64,000 bases of DNA from Pseudarthrobacter sp. NIBRBAC000502770 (GTDB taxonomy: Bacteria; Actinomycetota; Actinomycetes; Actinomycetales; Micrococcaceae): assembly GCF_006517815.1 (NCBI RefSeq), contig NZ_CP041198.1, positions 3,410,001-3,474,000 on the forward strand, given 5' to 3'. Positions 1 through 9,322 of this stretch are shown here, in pieces; position 1 is the first letter of the stretch; every line of letters starts with the position of its first letter. The position numbers and the translations under genes were made by a program. The notes under the pieces are model-generated. The model saw only the letters and a list, made by a program, of their open reading frames with translations, was not told the origin of the DNA and ran no database searches.

Positions 1-176
1 TGGCGGAGCAGATCGAATTCGGCATGGTCGGGTTCAACGCCGGCGTCATCTCCAACGCCGCAGCACCCTTCGGCGGCGTCAAACAATCCGGCCTCGGCCG
101 CGAAGGCGGCTCCGAAGGCATCGCCGAATACACCACCACCCAATACATCGGCATCGCAGACCCCTACGCCGGATAA
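1..176 (+). CDS. gabD: NAD(P)-dependent succinate-semialdehyde dehydrogenase family, C-terminal end (partial)
   Basis: The gene enters from the left edge; the reading frame starts at base 3 and ends at TAA 174-176. The 57 visible residues include [20 protein letters not shown] followed by [13 protein letters not shown], the C-terminal signature of class I aldehyde dehydrogenases of the GabD/SSADH group, which oxidise succinate semialdehyde to succinate. The catalytic Cys and Glu lie outside the window, so the substrate is an inference from the tail motif alone. A second aldehyde dehydrogenase follows about 230 bases downstream on the same strand, separated by a hairpin. Confidence 0.75.
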   Translation, partial: AEQIEFGMVGFNAGVISNAAAPFGGVKQSGLGREGGSEGIAEYTTTQYIGIADPYAG

Positions 177-231
177 CCGCCGGGTACGACGGCGTCACGC
201 ACGGCACCCTTCAAGCCCACCTTCGGCGTCC

Positions 232-253
232 GGACCCCGGAAACACGGGGTCC
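232..253 (+). terminator. Hairpin after the first dehydrogenase
   Basis: An 8-bp perfect inverted repeat (GGACCCCG / CGGGGTCC) with a 6-base loop lies 55 bases after the stop codon. There is no strong U-tract, so it may act as a weak or Rho-assisted terminator. The rest of 177-408 shows nothing else I can name. Confidence 0.45.
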
Positions 254-408
254 CGACACCGTCCGGTGCGCAAAAGCGTGCTTGGCGTGACATTGCGTTC
301 GCTACCGAACAAGCGCTCTGCGCACAAAGACAAGAGACTCGACCGGGTTGCCAACCACACTGTGAGTAACCCGCTACGCCGACCGGCTGGCGTCCTTGCC
401 TACTCGAA

Positions 409-1830
409 GTGGAGTATCCCTTGGAAACCTATGATGCGCTTCTCGCGTCCGTTGCCCCCGCCGCCGGCTCCGGCCGGACCATCTTTGACCCGGCCACCGG
501 CGAAGCTGTGGGCGAAGCCCCCATCCACGAACTCGACTACCTGGAAAGTGCCGTGTCCGCCGCCGCCGCCGCCCAGCCCGCGTGGGCTGCCCTGGGCCAC
601 GACGCCCGGTCCGCCGCGCTCCTCAAAGCAGCCGACGCCGTCGAACGCTCCGCCGAGGAACTCGCCCAGGTGCTCTCCCGCGAGCAGGGCAAACCCCTCA
701 ACGGCCCTAACGCCCGCTTCGAAGTCGGCGCCTGCGTCGCGTGGCTCCGCGCCACCGCCGGCCTGCCGCTGGAACCGGAAACCATCGTGGACGACGGCGA
801 AACCCGCGCCGAACTGCACTACCGGCCCATCGGCGTCGTCGGCGCCATCGGTCCCTGGAACTGGCCCATGATGATCGCCGTCTGGCAGCTCGCCCCGGCC
901 CTGCGGATGGGCAACGCCGTGGTGGTCAAGCCCTCCGGCAACACTCCGCTGTCCGTGCTGGCCCTGGTGAAGGTCATCAACGAAGAGCTCCCCGACGGCA
1001 TCCTCTCGGCCGTTTCCTGCGGCCGCGAAGTAGGCGCCCGCCTCACCGACCACCCGGCGATCGGCAAGATCATGTTCACCGGCTCCACCGCCGGCGGCCG
1101 CGCCATCATCAAGTCCTCCGCGGACACCGTCAAGCGGCTCACCCTGGAACTGGGCGGCAACGACGCCGGCATCGTCCTGCCCGATGCCGACCCCAAGGCC
1201 ATCGCCCAGGACATCTTCTGGGGCGCGTTCCTGAACACCGGCCAGACCTGCGCCGCGCTCAAGCGCCTCTACGTCCACGACGACATTTACGACTCCGTTT
1301 GTGACGAGCTCGTGGCGGTCGCCAAGCAGATGCCCATGGGCAACGGCCTGGACGAGAACAACGTCCTGGGACCGCTGCAGAACAAAGCCCAGTACGACGT
1401 CGTCGCCAACCTCGTGGAGGCGGCAAAGGCTTCCGGAGCACGCATCCTGCTCGGCGGCAACCCGGACACCAGCCGGCCCGGCTACTTCTACCCCACTACC
1501 CTGGTGGCGGACATCGACAACGACAACCCGCTGGTGGCCGAGGAACAGTTCGGCCCGGCCCTGCCGATCATCCGCTACAGCACCATCGACGAAGCGGTGG
1601 AGATGGCGAACGGGCTTGACGTCGGACTGGGCGCCTCCGTCTGGTCCGCGGACCTGAAGGCCGCCCGCGACGTCGCAGCCCGCATCCAGGCCGGCACCGT
1701 GTGGATCAACCGGCACGGCGCCGTGGACCCCCGCATCCCGTTCGGCGGCGCGAAACAGTCCGGCTACGGGGTGGAGTTCGGCGTCGAAGGCCTCAAGGCC
1801 CTCGGCGTCCCCCAGGTCATCAACGGTTAG
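409..1830 (+). CDS. Aldehyde dehydrogenase family protein
   Basis: A 473-residue class I aldehyde dehydrogenase, oxidising an aldehyde to a carboxylic acid with NAD(P)+. Numbered from GTG 409, the Rossmann signature PWNWPMMIAVWQLAPAL is at 149-165, the catalytic Glu is E247 in LELGGN, and the catalytic Cys is C281 in NTGQTCAALKR. The NTGQTCAALKR sequence resembles the streptomycete AldA-like branch rather than GabD; this is from memory. Start choice is uncertain: GTG 409 has no clear ribosome site, whereas TTG 421 is preceded by GTGGAG at a good spacing, so the true protein may be 469 residues. It follows another aldehyde dehydrogenase, suggesting an aldehyde or amine degradation cluster to the left. 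Substrate unknown. Confidence 0.88.
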   Translation: MEYPLETYDALLASVAPAAGSGRTIFDPATGEAVGEAPIHELDYLESAVSAAAAAQPAWAALGHDARSAALLKAADAVERSAEELAQVLSREQGKPLNGPNARFEVGACVAWLRATAGLPLEPETIVDDGETRAELHYRPIGVVGAIGPWNWPMMIAVWQLAPALRMGNAVVVKPSGNTPLSVLALVKVINEELPDGILSAVSCGREVGARLTDHPAIGKIMFTGSTAGGRAIIKSSADTVKRLTLELGGNDAGIVLPDADPKAIAQDIFWGAFLNTGQTCAALKRLYVHDDIYDSVCDELVAVAKQMPMGNGLDENNVLGPLQNKAQYDVVANLVEAAKASGARILLGGNPDTSRPGYFYPTTLVADIDNDNPLVAEEQFGPALPIIRYSTIDEAVEMANGLDVGLGASVWSADLKAARDVAARIQAGTVWINRHGAVDPRIPFGGAKQSGYGVEFGVEGLKALGVPQVING

Positions 1831-1866
1831 GGTTTCTGGCCGGAAACTGCCCCGGTCCCGGGATTG

Positions 1867-2265
1867 CTAGCCCATGGCCGGGGCAGTGGATGACCGGCCG
1901 GCGAACTGGCGGCGGGCCCAGCGGGCGAGCTTCTTTCCCTTGCCCTTCCACCAGTTGTCCTCGTCCTTGTTGTAGTGGAAGCGGAAAACGATGGCCACCA
2001 GCACGAACATGCCCATCACCACGTCCACCCAGGACGACACCACCAGCGCGATGAAGACCGTCAGCGCGTTGGCCATGACCGACGGGATGGCCAGGGTCCG
2101 GAAGACAGTGCTGGCCACGAAGCGCCGGTGCGACCTCGGGACGGACAACTCGCGGACCATGTCGAAGCAGACACAGACCACCACGATGGTCTGCCCGAGG
2201 GCCAACAGGATCTGCCCCGGCATGGAGCCGCTGAAGGCAGTGACCGCTTCCATTCCCGGGCTCAC
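1867..2265 (-). CDS. Small conserved membrane protein, function unknown
   Basis: A 132-residue protein with about three hydrophobic segments (roughly residues 18-38, 58-78 and 80-92) and a basic, tryptophan-containing cytosolic tail (NWWKGKGKKLARWARR). The start is GTG 2265; an internal ATG at 2253 is possible and neither has a strong ribosome site. It converges with the aldehyde dehydrogenase, ending 36 bases from its stop. I do not recognise a family. The composition suggests an integral membrane protein with its C-terminus inside under the positive-inside rule. Confidence 0.6.
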   Translation of the reverse strand: MSPGMEAVTAFSGSMPGQILLALGQTIVVVCVCFDMVRELSVPRSHRRFVASTVFRTLAIPSVMANALTVFIALVVSSWVDVVMGMFVLVAIVFRFHYNKDEDNWWKGKGKKLARWARRQFAGRSSTAPAMG

Positions 2266-2310
2266 GGCCGGGCCTTGCTGTGAAGAGTTTTGCTGAGAAC
2301 CTTAAACACG

Positions 2311-2384
2311 GAAAACCCCCAGAACTTGCGGAACCATCGCCGCTGATCCGGCGATGGTTCCATTCAAGTTTCGGGGGGCTTTTC
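2311..2384 (-). terminator. Nested-stem terminator of the dnaK operon
   Basis: A perfect 12-bp inverted repeat (2330-2341 / 2350-2361) sits inside a second arm (AACTTG 2323-2328 / CAAGTT 2365-2370) and an outer CCCCC/GGGGGG arm flanked by AAAA and TTTT. It lies just downstream of hspR on the minus strand. Being symmetric with A- and T-runs on both sides, it could work in both directions. Confidence 0.8.
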
Positions 2385-2444
2385 CGTCACGAGTAGTCGG
2401 TACTCTATTTTCGCGGGACGCCGGGAAGCGGTACCTGCTGGGCC

Positions 2445-2870
2445 CTACTGTCCAATGGCCCGGGGGCGCCACACCACCATGGCCTGGGACCTGGGCCGTG
2501 GCCGCTGCCCGCGCGCCAGGCTCACCACGTCACCGGCGGCGCCGGCGGCAAAGATCCGGGAGTCCACCGCGCGCGGGCGGCGCCCGAGTTCCTCGGTGAG
2601 TTCCGAGATCCGGCTTTGGAGCGCGGCCACCTGGTTTTCGAGTTCCAGGATGCGCTTGATCCCCTCCAGCGACACACCCTCGTGGGAGAGGCGCTGCACT
2701 TCGCGCAGCATGTTCACGTCACGCTGCGAGTAGCGCCGGGACTTGCCCGGGGCACGGCTGGGCTTGACGATGCCGAGCCGGTCATACTGCCGCAGCGTCT
2801 GCGGGTGCATGTCCGCCAGCTCGGCCGCCACGGAGATCACGAAGATCGGCTGGTCAGCACTGATGTCCAC
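2445..2870 (-). CDS. hspR: HspR, MerR-family heat-shock repressor
   Basis: A 141-residue MerR-family regulator that in actinobacteria represses the dnaK operon by binding HAIR operators, with DnaK as co-repressor. The winged-helix DNA-binding domain (about residues 9-80) contains VISVAAELADMHPQTLRQYD and the wing SRRYSQRDVNML; a coiled coil follows (LELENQVAALQSRISELTEE). The C-terminal third is arginine-rich and variable. Start GTG 2870 is preceded by GAGGTGA. It is the last gene of the operon, 15 bases after dnaJ, and a HAIR palindrome lies in the dnaK promoter, so autoregulation as in Streptomyces and mycobacteria is expected. Confidence 0.95.
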   Translation of the reverse strand: MDISADQPIFVISVAAELADMHPQTLRQYDRLGIVKPSRAPGKSRRYSQRDVNMLREVQRLSHEGVSLEGIKRILELENQVAALQSRISELTEELGRRPRAVDSRIFAAGAAGDVVSLARGQRPRPRSQAMVVWRPRAIGQ

Positions 2871-2885
2871 GGCTCACCTCAGCTC

Positions 2886-3857
2886 CTAGAGCCGGGCCTT
2901 GGCTGCCAGGCCCTCACGGACATCCGCCGACGATGTGGCCTCGGCGAACGCCTTGACCGCAGCTTCGGCATCCTTGTTGAGATTCTTGGGAACCGCGACG
3001 TCGATGGTCACCAGGAGGTCGCCCGTTGCCTTGGACGTCTTCACGCCTTTGCCCTTGACCCGCAGGGTACGGCCCGACGGCGTGCCCGCCGGAACGCGGA
3101 CCTTTACCTTCTCCCCGTCGATGGTGGGAACTTCGATGTCCGCTCCCAAAGCAGCTTCCGGGAAGGTGACGGGTACATGGATGCGGAGGTTGTCGCCGTC
3201 GCGCGTGTAGAAGGCGTGGGGCTGGACGGAGACGGAGACCACCAGGTCGCCGTTGCCGGCAGCACCAGGCTGGCCCTTGCCGCGGACGCGGACCTTCTGG
3301 CCGTCCTTGATGCCGGCCGGTACACGCACGTCGATGACCTCGCCGCTGGGCTCGCGAAGCCCAATGGTGGTCCCGCGGATGGAGCCGGCGAACGAGATGC
3401 TGGTGGATGCGGTACGGTCGGCACCTTTTTGCGGCGTGCGCTGGAAGCCCGGAGCACCGCCGAAGCCGCCGAAGAGGTCTGCGAATTCGGGCGGGATGCC
3501 GCCGCCTGCGGGGTTGAACCCGCCCGCGTGCCGCCCGGTGTTGCCCGTGAAGAGGCCGCCGAACATGTCCTCGAACCCGCCGTTCGTGGCGCCGGCGCCA
3601 CCGGGAGCAAACCGGGCGCCGCTGCCCATGGCCCGGATGGCGTCATACTGCTGGCGCTCTTCGGGATCCGAGAGCACCGAATAAGCCTCGGAGATGTCCT
3701 TGAACTTCTTCTCGGAAGCAGCGTTCCCGGCATTGGTATCAGGGTGGTGCTGCCGCGCAAGCTTCCGGTAGGCCTTCTTGATGTCGGCTTCGGAAGCGTC
3801 CTTGGCAACACCAAGGATCTTGTAAAAGTCCTTGTCCACCCAATCCTGGCTAGCCAA
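2886..3857 (-). CDS. dnaJ: DnaJ-type co-chaperone lacking the zinc finger
   Basis: A 323-residue Hsp40 that stimulates the ATPase of DnaK and delivers substrates. The J domain covers about residues 9-75, with the HPD motif at 38-40, followed by a Gly/Phe-rich linker (about 80-140, GGFEDMFGGLFTG). Two beta-barrel substrate domains follow directly. The four CxxCxGxG zinc-binding repeats of classical type I DnaJ are absent, so this is a CbpA-like type II protein although it sits in the dnaK operon. ATG 3857 has AAAGGAA upstream. It lies 295 bases after grpE; that gap holds two large hairpins. A zinc-finger DnaJ is expected elsewhere in the genome (inference). Confidence 0.94.
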   Translation of the reverse strand: MASQDWVDKDFYKILGVAKDASEADIKKAYRKLARQHHPDTNAGNAASEKKFKDISEAYSVLSDPEERQQYDAIRAMGSGARFAPGGAGATNGGFEDMFGGLFTGNTGRHAGGFNPAGGGIPPEFADLFGGFGGAPGFQRTPQKGADRTASTSISFAGSIRGTTIGLREPSGEVIDVRVPAGIKDGQKVRVRGKGQPGAAGNGDLVVSVSVQPHAFYTRDGDNLRIHVPVTFPEAALGADIEVPTIDGEKVKVRVPAGTPSGRTLRVKGKGVKTSKATGDLLVTIDVAVPKNLNKDAEAAVKAFAEATSSADVREGLAAKARL

Positions 3858-3911
3858 TGGCGTTTCCTTTCTTAAACAAAACCTAAGTGCCCGGCGGGGC
3901 GACGCTCCGCC

Positions 3912-3965
3912 GGGTAGGGGGCCGTGCCCGCTTCGCGGTGCCCGCCACGCCGCGGCCCCCTACCC
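3912..3965. repeat. 12-bp inverted repeat hairpin between grpE and dnaJ
   Basis: GGGTAGGGGGCC at 3912-3923 is perfectly complementary to 3954-3965, with a 30-base GC-rich loop. It lies inside the heat-shock operon, between the hairpin at 4024-4124 and the dnaJ ribosome site. It could be an mRNA stability or partial-termination element. Confidence 0.7.
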
Positions 3966-4023
3966 AGGTGCGCTTCGAGCTTGTGGTCATCTCACCTTAG
4001 GTGACACAACCGCCGAGCGACGG

Positions 4024-4124
4024 ACGGATAAGGGGCCCGGGAGTGGCATCGGGCCTGCCGAAGCGTGGCGGCTTAGGTCCGTAGGACCAAGCCGCCACGC
4101 GTAGGGGCGGGGCCCCTTATCCGT
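4024..4124. repeat. Nested 15-bp plus 17-bp palindrome between grpE and dnaJ
   Basis: The outer arms ACGGATAAGGGGCCC (4024-4038) and 4110-4124 are perfect complements over 15 bases. Inside, GCGTGGCGGCTT (4063-4074) pairs with 4089-4100, continued by GGTCC (4076-4080) with GGACC (4084-4088) around a 3-base loop, with one bulged base. The structure lies between grpE and dnaJ, within a transcript expected to be shared. No U-tract follows, so a role in RNA processing or differential expression is more likely than full termination. Function is inferred. Confidence 0.75.
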
Positions 4125-4152
4125 TCGGCGCGACCAGACCAGCTGACCCCGA

Positions 4153-4851
4153 CTAAGCCGGAACGGCCACAATCACCTGCGCGGCGCGGAGGACGCGGTC
4201 TCCTGATTTGTAGCCGGAGCGGAGGACCTGGCTGACGGTGTCAACCTCGATGTCCTCGCCGGGCTGCTGGATCAGGGCCTCGTGGATCGTGGGATCGAAC
4301 TCCACGCCGGTCTCGTTGATCCGGACCAGGCCGTACGTCTTCAGCGCGTTCTCCAGCTTGGTGGCGATCGCGGCGAAGGGACCATCGGCCAGGTCACCGT
4401 GCTGCCGGGCGGCGTCGACGTCGTCCAGGACCGGGAGCAGGGAGTTCAGGACGCCGATGACGGCCATCTCCCCTGCCACGGCGCGGTCGCGTTCAACGCG
4501 CTTGCGGTAGTTGACGTACTCAGCCTGCAGGCGGAGCAGGTCGTTGCGCAGTTCGGCGGCCTCGGCGTTGCCGGCTGCTGCCGGAGCCCCCTGGGCCACG
4601 GAGTCCTCGGCCGGCACGTCCACGCCGTTGAGAATCTCTTCGGCCTGGGCCAGCGCGTCGCCGTCGGAATCCGCTGCCCCGGCCTGGGACCCGGCCCCGG
4701 GGGCGGCGTGGCCGCCCTCGGGGTGCCGGGCCTGCCCGGTCACCGGGTCAACCTTGCGGTTGTCCCGGATGACCGGTTCCTGGCCGTTGCCGTGCGCGTT
4801 CTGCTGGCCGGCGGATGCGTTGTGCTCTTCCTCGTTACCGTGGTGCGGCAT
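4153..4851 (-). CDS. grpE: GrpE nucleotide-exchange factor
   Basis: A 232-residue GrpE, which releases ADP from DnaK and helps sense temperature. An acidic, disordered N-terminal region of about 85 residues precedes the long alpha-helix (about 95-140, ELRNDLLRLQAEYVNYRKRVERD) and the C-terminal beta domain with GVEFDPTIHEALIQQPGED. ATG 4851 lies 3 bases after the dnaK stop, so the two are translationally linked. The distance to dnaJ is unusually long for this operon. Confidence 0.96.
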   Translation of the reverse strand: MPHHGNEEEHNASAGQQNAHGNGQEPVIRDNRKVDPVTGQARHPEGGHAAPGAGSQAGAADSDGDALAQAEEILNGVDVPAEDSVAQGAPAAAGNAEAAELRNDLLRLQAEYVNYRKRVERDRAVAGEMAVIGVLNSLLPVLDDVDAARQHGDLADGPFAAIATKLENALKTYGLVRINETGVEFDPTIHEALIQQPGEDIEVDTVSQVLRSGYKSGDRVLRAAQVIVAVPA

Positions 4852-4854
4852 GGG

Positions 4855-6783
<1,929 letters not shown>

Positions 6784-6786
6784 TCA

Positions 6787-6846
6787 ACTTTACTCAGGGC
6801 GCCAGCGATGTCAATCCAAAGTTGAGTTAAGTACACTCAACTTTGG
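6787..6846 (-). promoter_or_regulatory. dnaK promoter with HAIR (HspR) operator and extra half-site
   Basis: On the minus strand TTGACA (6814-6809) and TAAAGT (6792-6787), 16 bases apart, form a -35/-10 pair. Immediately upstream a perfect 12-bp inverted repeat (6816-6827 / 6835-6846) contains GTTGAGT-N7-ACTCAAC, matching the core of the known HAIR consensus CTTGAGT-N7-ACTCAAG. A third copy of the half-site (AAAGTTGAGTG on the minus strand, 6781-6791) overlaps the -10 box, so HspR could contact both sides of the promoter. Confidence 0.9.
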
Positions 6847-6957
6847 ATGCGGCAATAGATGGACGGGCGAAAATTCCGCGCCATTCCGGGCATCCGGGCG
6901 CCGAATTACGACGGCGGCACCACAGTTCGCTTTAGGAGAACGGCCCCTCCGGCTGGT

Positions 6958-7392
6958 TCAGCGCTCCGGATTCCGGTCGCCATGCAGCGGACCGCGCTGC
7001 TCATCGGTCGCCTGGACCTGGCCGTCGGTGAGGCCCTCGCGGACAGCACGCTCCGTCCGGGCGCCTCCGGTGGTCCCGGCGTCGCCGTAGTCGCCTTCCT
7101 CGTATTCGCCATCGGCAAGGTCCCGCCGGGGCTCGCTGCCGGTGCCGGCGGCACCGTGGTCGGCATCCACATAATGTCCGCCCTCCCCCGCGCCTGCCGA
7201 AGGGGCCCCAACTGTTCCGGCGTCGCCGTAGTTGCCTTCCGGATATTGGTCGTCCCGTTCATCCGCCGGGCGCTCCACGGCGCCGGCATCACCATAGTCA
7301 CCGTCCACATACTGCCCGCCTTCACCCTCCAGTCCGGGTGCACTGCTTCCCTTGCGTGGCTCTTCGGCTGCAACTTCGGGATTCTCGGTCAT
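6958..7392 (-). CDS. Acidic repeat protein with four YGDAG-type units, function unknown
   Basis: A 144-residue, strongly acidic and probably disordered protein. Four degenerate repeats of about 23 residues carry the cores QYVDGDYGDAGAV, QYPEGNYGDAGTV, HYVDADHGAAGTG and EYEEGDYGDAGTT. The repetition also shows in the DNA, near 7078, 7147, 7220 and 7286. ATG 7392 is chosen because GAAGGAGAG precedes it; the longer in-frame extension upstream has no ribosome site. There is no signal peptide or membrane segment. It lies downstream of a TetR gene on the same strand with a 90-base gap. I do not recognise a family. Confidence 0.7.
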   Translation of the reverse strand: MTENPEVAAEEPRKGSSAPGLEGEGGQYVDGDYGDAGAVERPADERDDQYPEGNYGDAGTVGAPSAGAGEGGHYVDADHGAAGTGSEPRRDLADGEYEEGDYGDAGTTGGARTERAVREGLTDGQVQATDEQRGPLHGDRNPER

Positions 7393-7482
7393 GGTGCATC
7401 TCTCCTTCGAGGCTCCGCGTCCATGCGGGCGCACTGGCAGTCTATCGACGGCCCGCGCACACCAACAGGGCTCCGCCGGCAC

Positions 7483-8235
7483 CTATCTGGAGGCGCCTGC
7501 AGGCAGGCCCGCGATGCCTGCCAGGACGGCGAGGTGATGGTCGAAGAGCTCAGCGGGCGCATGGAACGTGTCCGGTCCGTACTGGTTGAAAACCTCGAAG
7601 CTGACTGCACCGAAGAGGGAGCTCCACACCAGGACGCCCCGCGCCACGAGTTCCTCCGGAATGTCCAGGCCAAACCCGGAACGGATGGCGGCGAGGTCCC
7701 CGCCCAGGGTTGGCGGCAGTTGCGTGGCGCCTACGGCCGGAACTGCCAGCCGCCCCGCCCGGGAAGCCGCGTCCAGGATGCCGATGAGGCTGACAATGAC
7801 CCTCGTGCCGGGGCCCGTTGTTCGCTCCGCCGGGGCGCTGTAGCCGGGAACGGGGCTGCCGAAAAGGAGCGCGTAGCTGGCAGGCTCCCGCAAAGCCCAC
7901 TCCCTGACCGCCCGGCCCAGCGCCCGGAAACGGGCAGTGTGGTCATCCTCCGGCGCTTTGGCGACGGCGGCATCCACCTCGTCCCCAAGTTCACCAAACG
8001 CGTCGATCAGCAACAAGGTCAGGAGCTCGTCCCGGCTCTCCACGTACCGGTAGACCGCGGAGGACACCACCCCCAGATCCCGCGCCACCGCGCGCAGGGA
8101 GAGCGGGGCAGCACCATGCGTTGCCAGGTGCTGCCGCCCCAGGCGGATGATATCCGCCACGGTTTGCGCCCTTGCCCGCTGCCGCGGGGTGAGGGGGCGG
8201 GCAGCGGCGCCGGTTGTTTTCCCGTCTTCAGTCAC
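7483..8235 (-). CDS. TetR/AcrR-family transcriptional regulator
   Basis: A 250-residue TetR protein. The N-terminal helix-turn-helix spans about residues 20-65 (LSLRAVARDLGVVSSAVYRYVESRDELLTLLL); the ligand-binding C-terminal domain contains AVREWALREPASYALLFGSPVPGY, typical of a TetR subgroup common in actinobacteria. GTG 8235 is the preferred start; TTG 8253 would add six residues, and neither has a good ribosome site. It is divergent from the epimerase-like gene at 8361, and two copies of AGAGC-N3-GCTCT lie between them, so it most likely represses that gene and itself. Ligand unknown. Confidence 0.9.
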   Translation of the reverse strand: MTEDGKTTGAAARPLTPRQRARAQTVADIIRLGRQHLATHGAAPLSLRAVARDLGVVSSAVYRYVESRDELLTLLLIDAFGELGDEVDAAVAKAPEDDHTARFRALGRAVREWALREPASYALLFGSPVPGYSAPAERTTGPGTRVIVSLIGILDAASRAGRLAVPAVGATQLPPTLGGDLAAIRSGFGLDIPEELVARGVLVWSSLFGAVSFEVFNQYGPDTFHAPAELFDHHLAVLAGIAGLPAGASR

Positions 8236-8275
8236 GGGTCCAGCATGCCACAACCGAGAGCGCGGGAATCAAAAA

Positions 8276-8344
8276 AGAGCACCGCTCTTGACTTGGTCGG
8301 CTTTCGGGCTCATCCTGTTTGGAGAGCAGTGCTCTCCAAACAGG
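8276..8344 (+). promoter_or_regulatory. Promoter with two TetR-type operators
   Basis: AGAGC-ACC-GCTCT at 8276-8288 and AGAGC-AGT-GCTCT at 8325-8335 (AGAGC 8323-8327) share one palindromic core. The second is the centre of a 14-bp perfect inverted repeat (8314-8327 / 8331-8344). TTGACT (8288-8293) and CATCCT (8311-8316), 17 bases apart, are a candidate -35/-10 for the gene at 8361, so one operator touches the -35 and the other covers the -10 and the transcription start. Confidence 0.8.
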
Positions 8345-8360
8345 AACCAAGGAGGCCACC

Positions 8361-9290
8361 ATGGCAGATGTGTATGTAGTGACGGGAGCGGGACCGGTGG
8401 GGTGGACGGTCGCCGAACAGTTGGCAGCCCTGGGACGGCGGGTGCGCGTACTTACGCGGTCGGGCAGTGGACCACAGCACCCCCTGATCGAGCGTATTGC
8501 CGGGGATGCAAAGGACCCGGAAGTTCTGCATACTGCCCTCGCGGGCGCCCGGGCTGTCTTCCACTGCATTCACGGTTCGGCCTACACCGCCGCCGCCTGG
8601 CGGGCGGAACTTCCCGCAGCCGAGCAGGCGGTCCTGACCGCGGCGCACGAGGCGGGCGCCGTCGTCGTGTTCCCCGAGAGCCTCTATTCCTACAGCGAGC
8701 CGGACAGCGTGATGAAAGAGGACAGCCCGCGCCAGGCTGTGGGCGGCAAACGCGGGGTGCGGACGGAGCTGCTCCGGGCCCGCGAGGCTGCCGCAACACC
8801 AACGGTGAGCGTGGTGGCAGGCGACTTTTTTGGTCCGCGCGTCAGGATGGCGCACGGCGGGGAACGGATGGTGGCGCCCATCCTGGCAGGAAAGAGCGTC
8901 AGCGTAGTGGGCAGTACCCGGCAGCCTCACTCGTTCACGTACGTACCGGATCTGGCCACGGCAATGGTCGCGGCGGCGGACAGGCCCTCCGCCTGGAATG
9001 CCGTATGGCACGCCCCCACGGGGCCGGCGCTTACCCAGATGGAACTGGCCCACGCCTTCGCCGCTGCGGCCGGACGGCCGGCCCCCAAGGTGCGCGCCCT
9101 GCCCGGCTGGGCCCTTCGCGCTGCGGCGATGTTCTCAGCCGGGGCCCGCGAGCTGGCCGAAATGCTGTACCAGTTTGAGCGGCCGTTCATCATGGACTCG
9201 GCGGCGTCCCAGGCGGCCCTGGAAGTAGCCCCCACGCCGCTGGAAACGGCTGCTGCCGCCACCGTGGATTGGTGGCGGCAGCAGGGTTAG
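8361..9290 (+). CDS. NAD(P)-binding epimerase/dehydratase-like (atypical SDR) protein
   Basis: A 309-residue extended or atypical short-chain dehydrogenase fold. The Rossmann motif VVTGAGPVGWTVAEQLAALG is at the N-terminus, and the body reads like NAD-dependent epimerases (VFHCIHGSAYTAAAW, VVVFPESLYSYSEPD, VVAGDFFGPRV). The usual SDR YxxxK is not clear, so catalysis is uncertain; NmrA-like sensing or ketoreduction are alternatives. ATG 8361 has a near-perfect AAGGAGG at ideal spacing. The gene is divergent from a TetR regulator with two operators in its promoter, which suggests ligand-inducible expression. Confidence 0.82.
   Translation: MADVYVVTGAGPVGWTVAEQLAALGRRVRVLTRSGSGPQHPLIERIAGDAKDPEVLHTALAGARAVFHCIHGSAYTAAAWRAELPAAEQAVLTAAHEAGAVVVFPESLYSYSEPDSVMKEDSPRQAVGGKRGVRTELLRAREAAATPTVSVVAGDFFGPRVRMAHGGERMVAPILAGKSVSVVGSTRQPHSFTYVPDLATAMVAAADRPSAWNAVWHAPTGPALTQMELAHAFAAAAGRPAPKVRALPGWALRAAAMFSAGARELAEMLYQFERPFIMDSAASQAALEVAPTPLETAAAATVDWWRQQG
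9250..9284. terminator. 14-bp palindrome overlapping the 3' end of the epimerase-like gene
   Basis: CTGCTGCCGCCACC (9250-9263) and GGTGGCGGCAGCAG (9271-9284) are perfect complements around a 7-base loop. The hairpin lies inside the last codons of the gene (stop 9288-9290), between two convergent genes, and probably serves as terminator for one or both. Confidence 0.6.
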
Positions 9291-9322
9291 TGCTCCGAGA
9301 CTCCGCTCTTTGCGCGTAGGGG

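Noticed and set aside
400-1716. 438-codon antisense open frame opposite the aldehyde dehydrogenase.
   Set aside because: High-GC third positions create long shadow frames; the translated product is low-complexity with no conserved motifs, and the sense strand has the complete catalytic residues.
2616-3875. Long plus-strand frame opposite dnaJ.
   Set aside because: It is the mirror of the J-domain gene; composition is shadow-like (Arg, Gly, Val rich) and nothing similar to a protein family appears.
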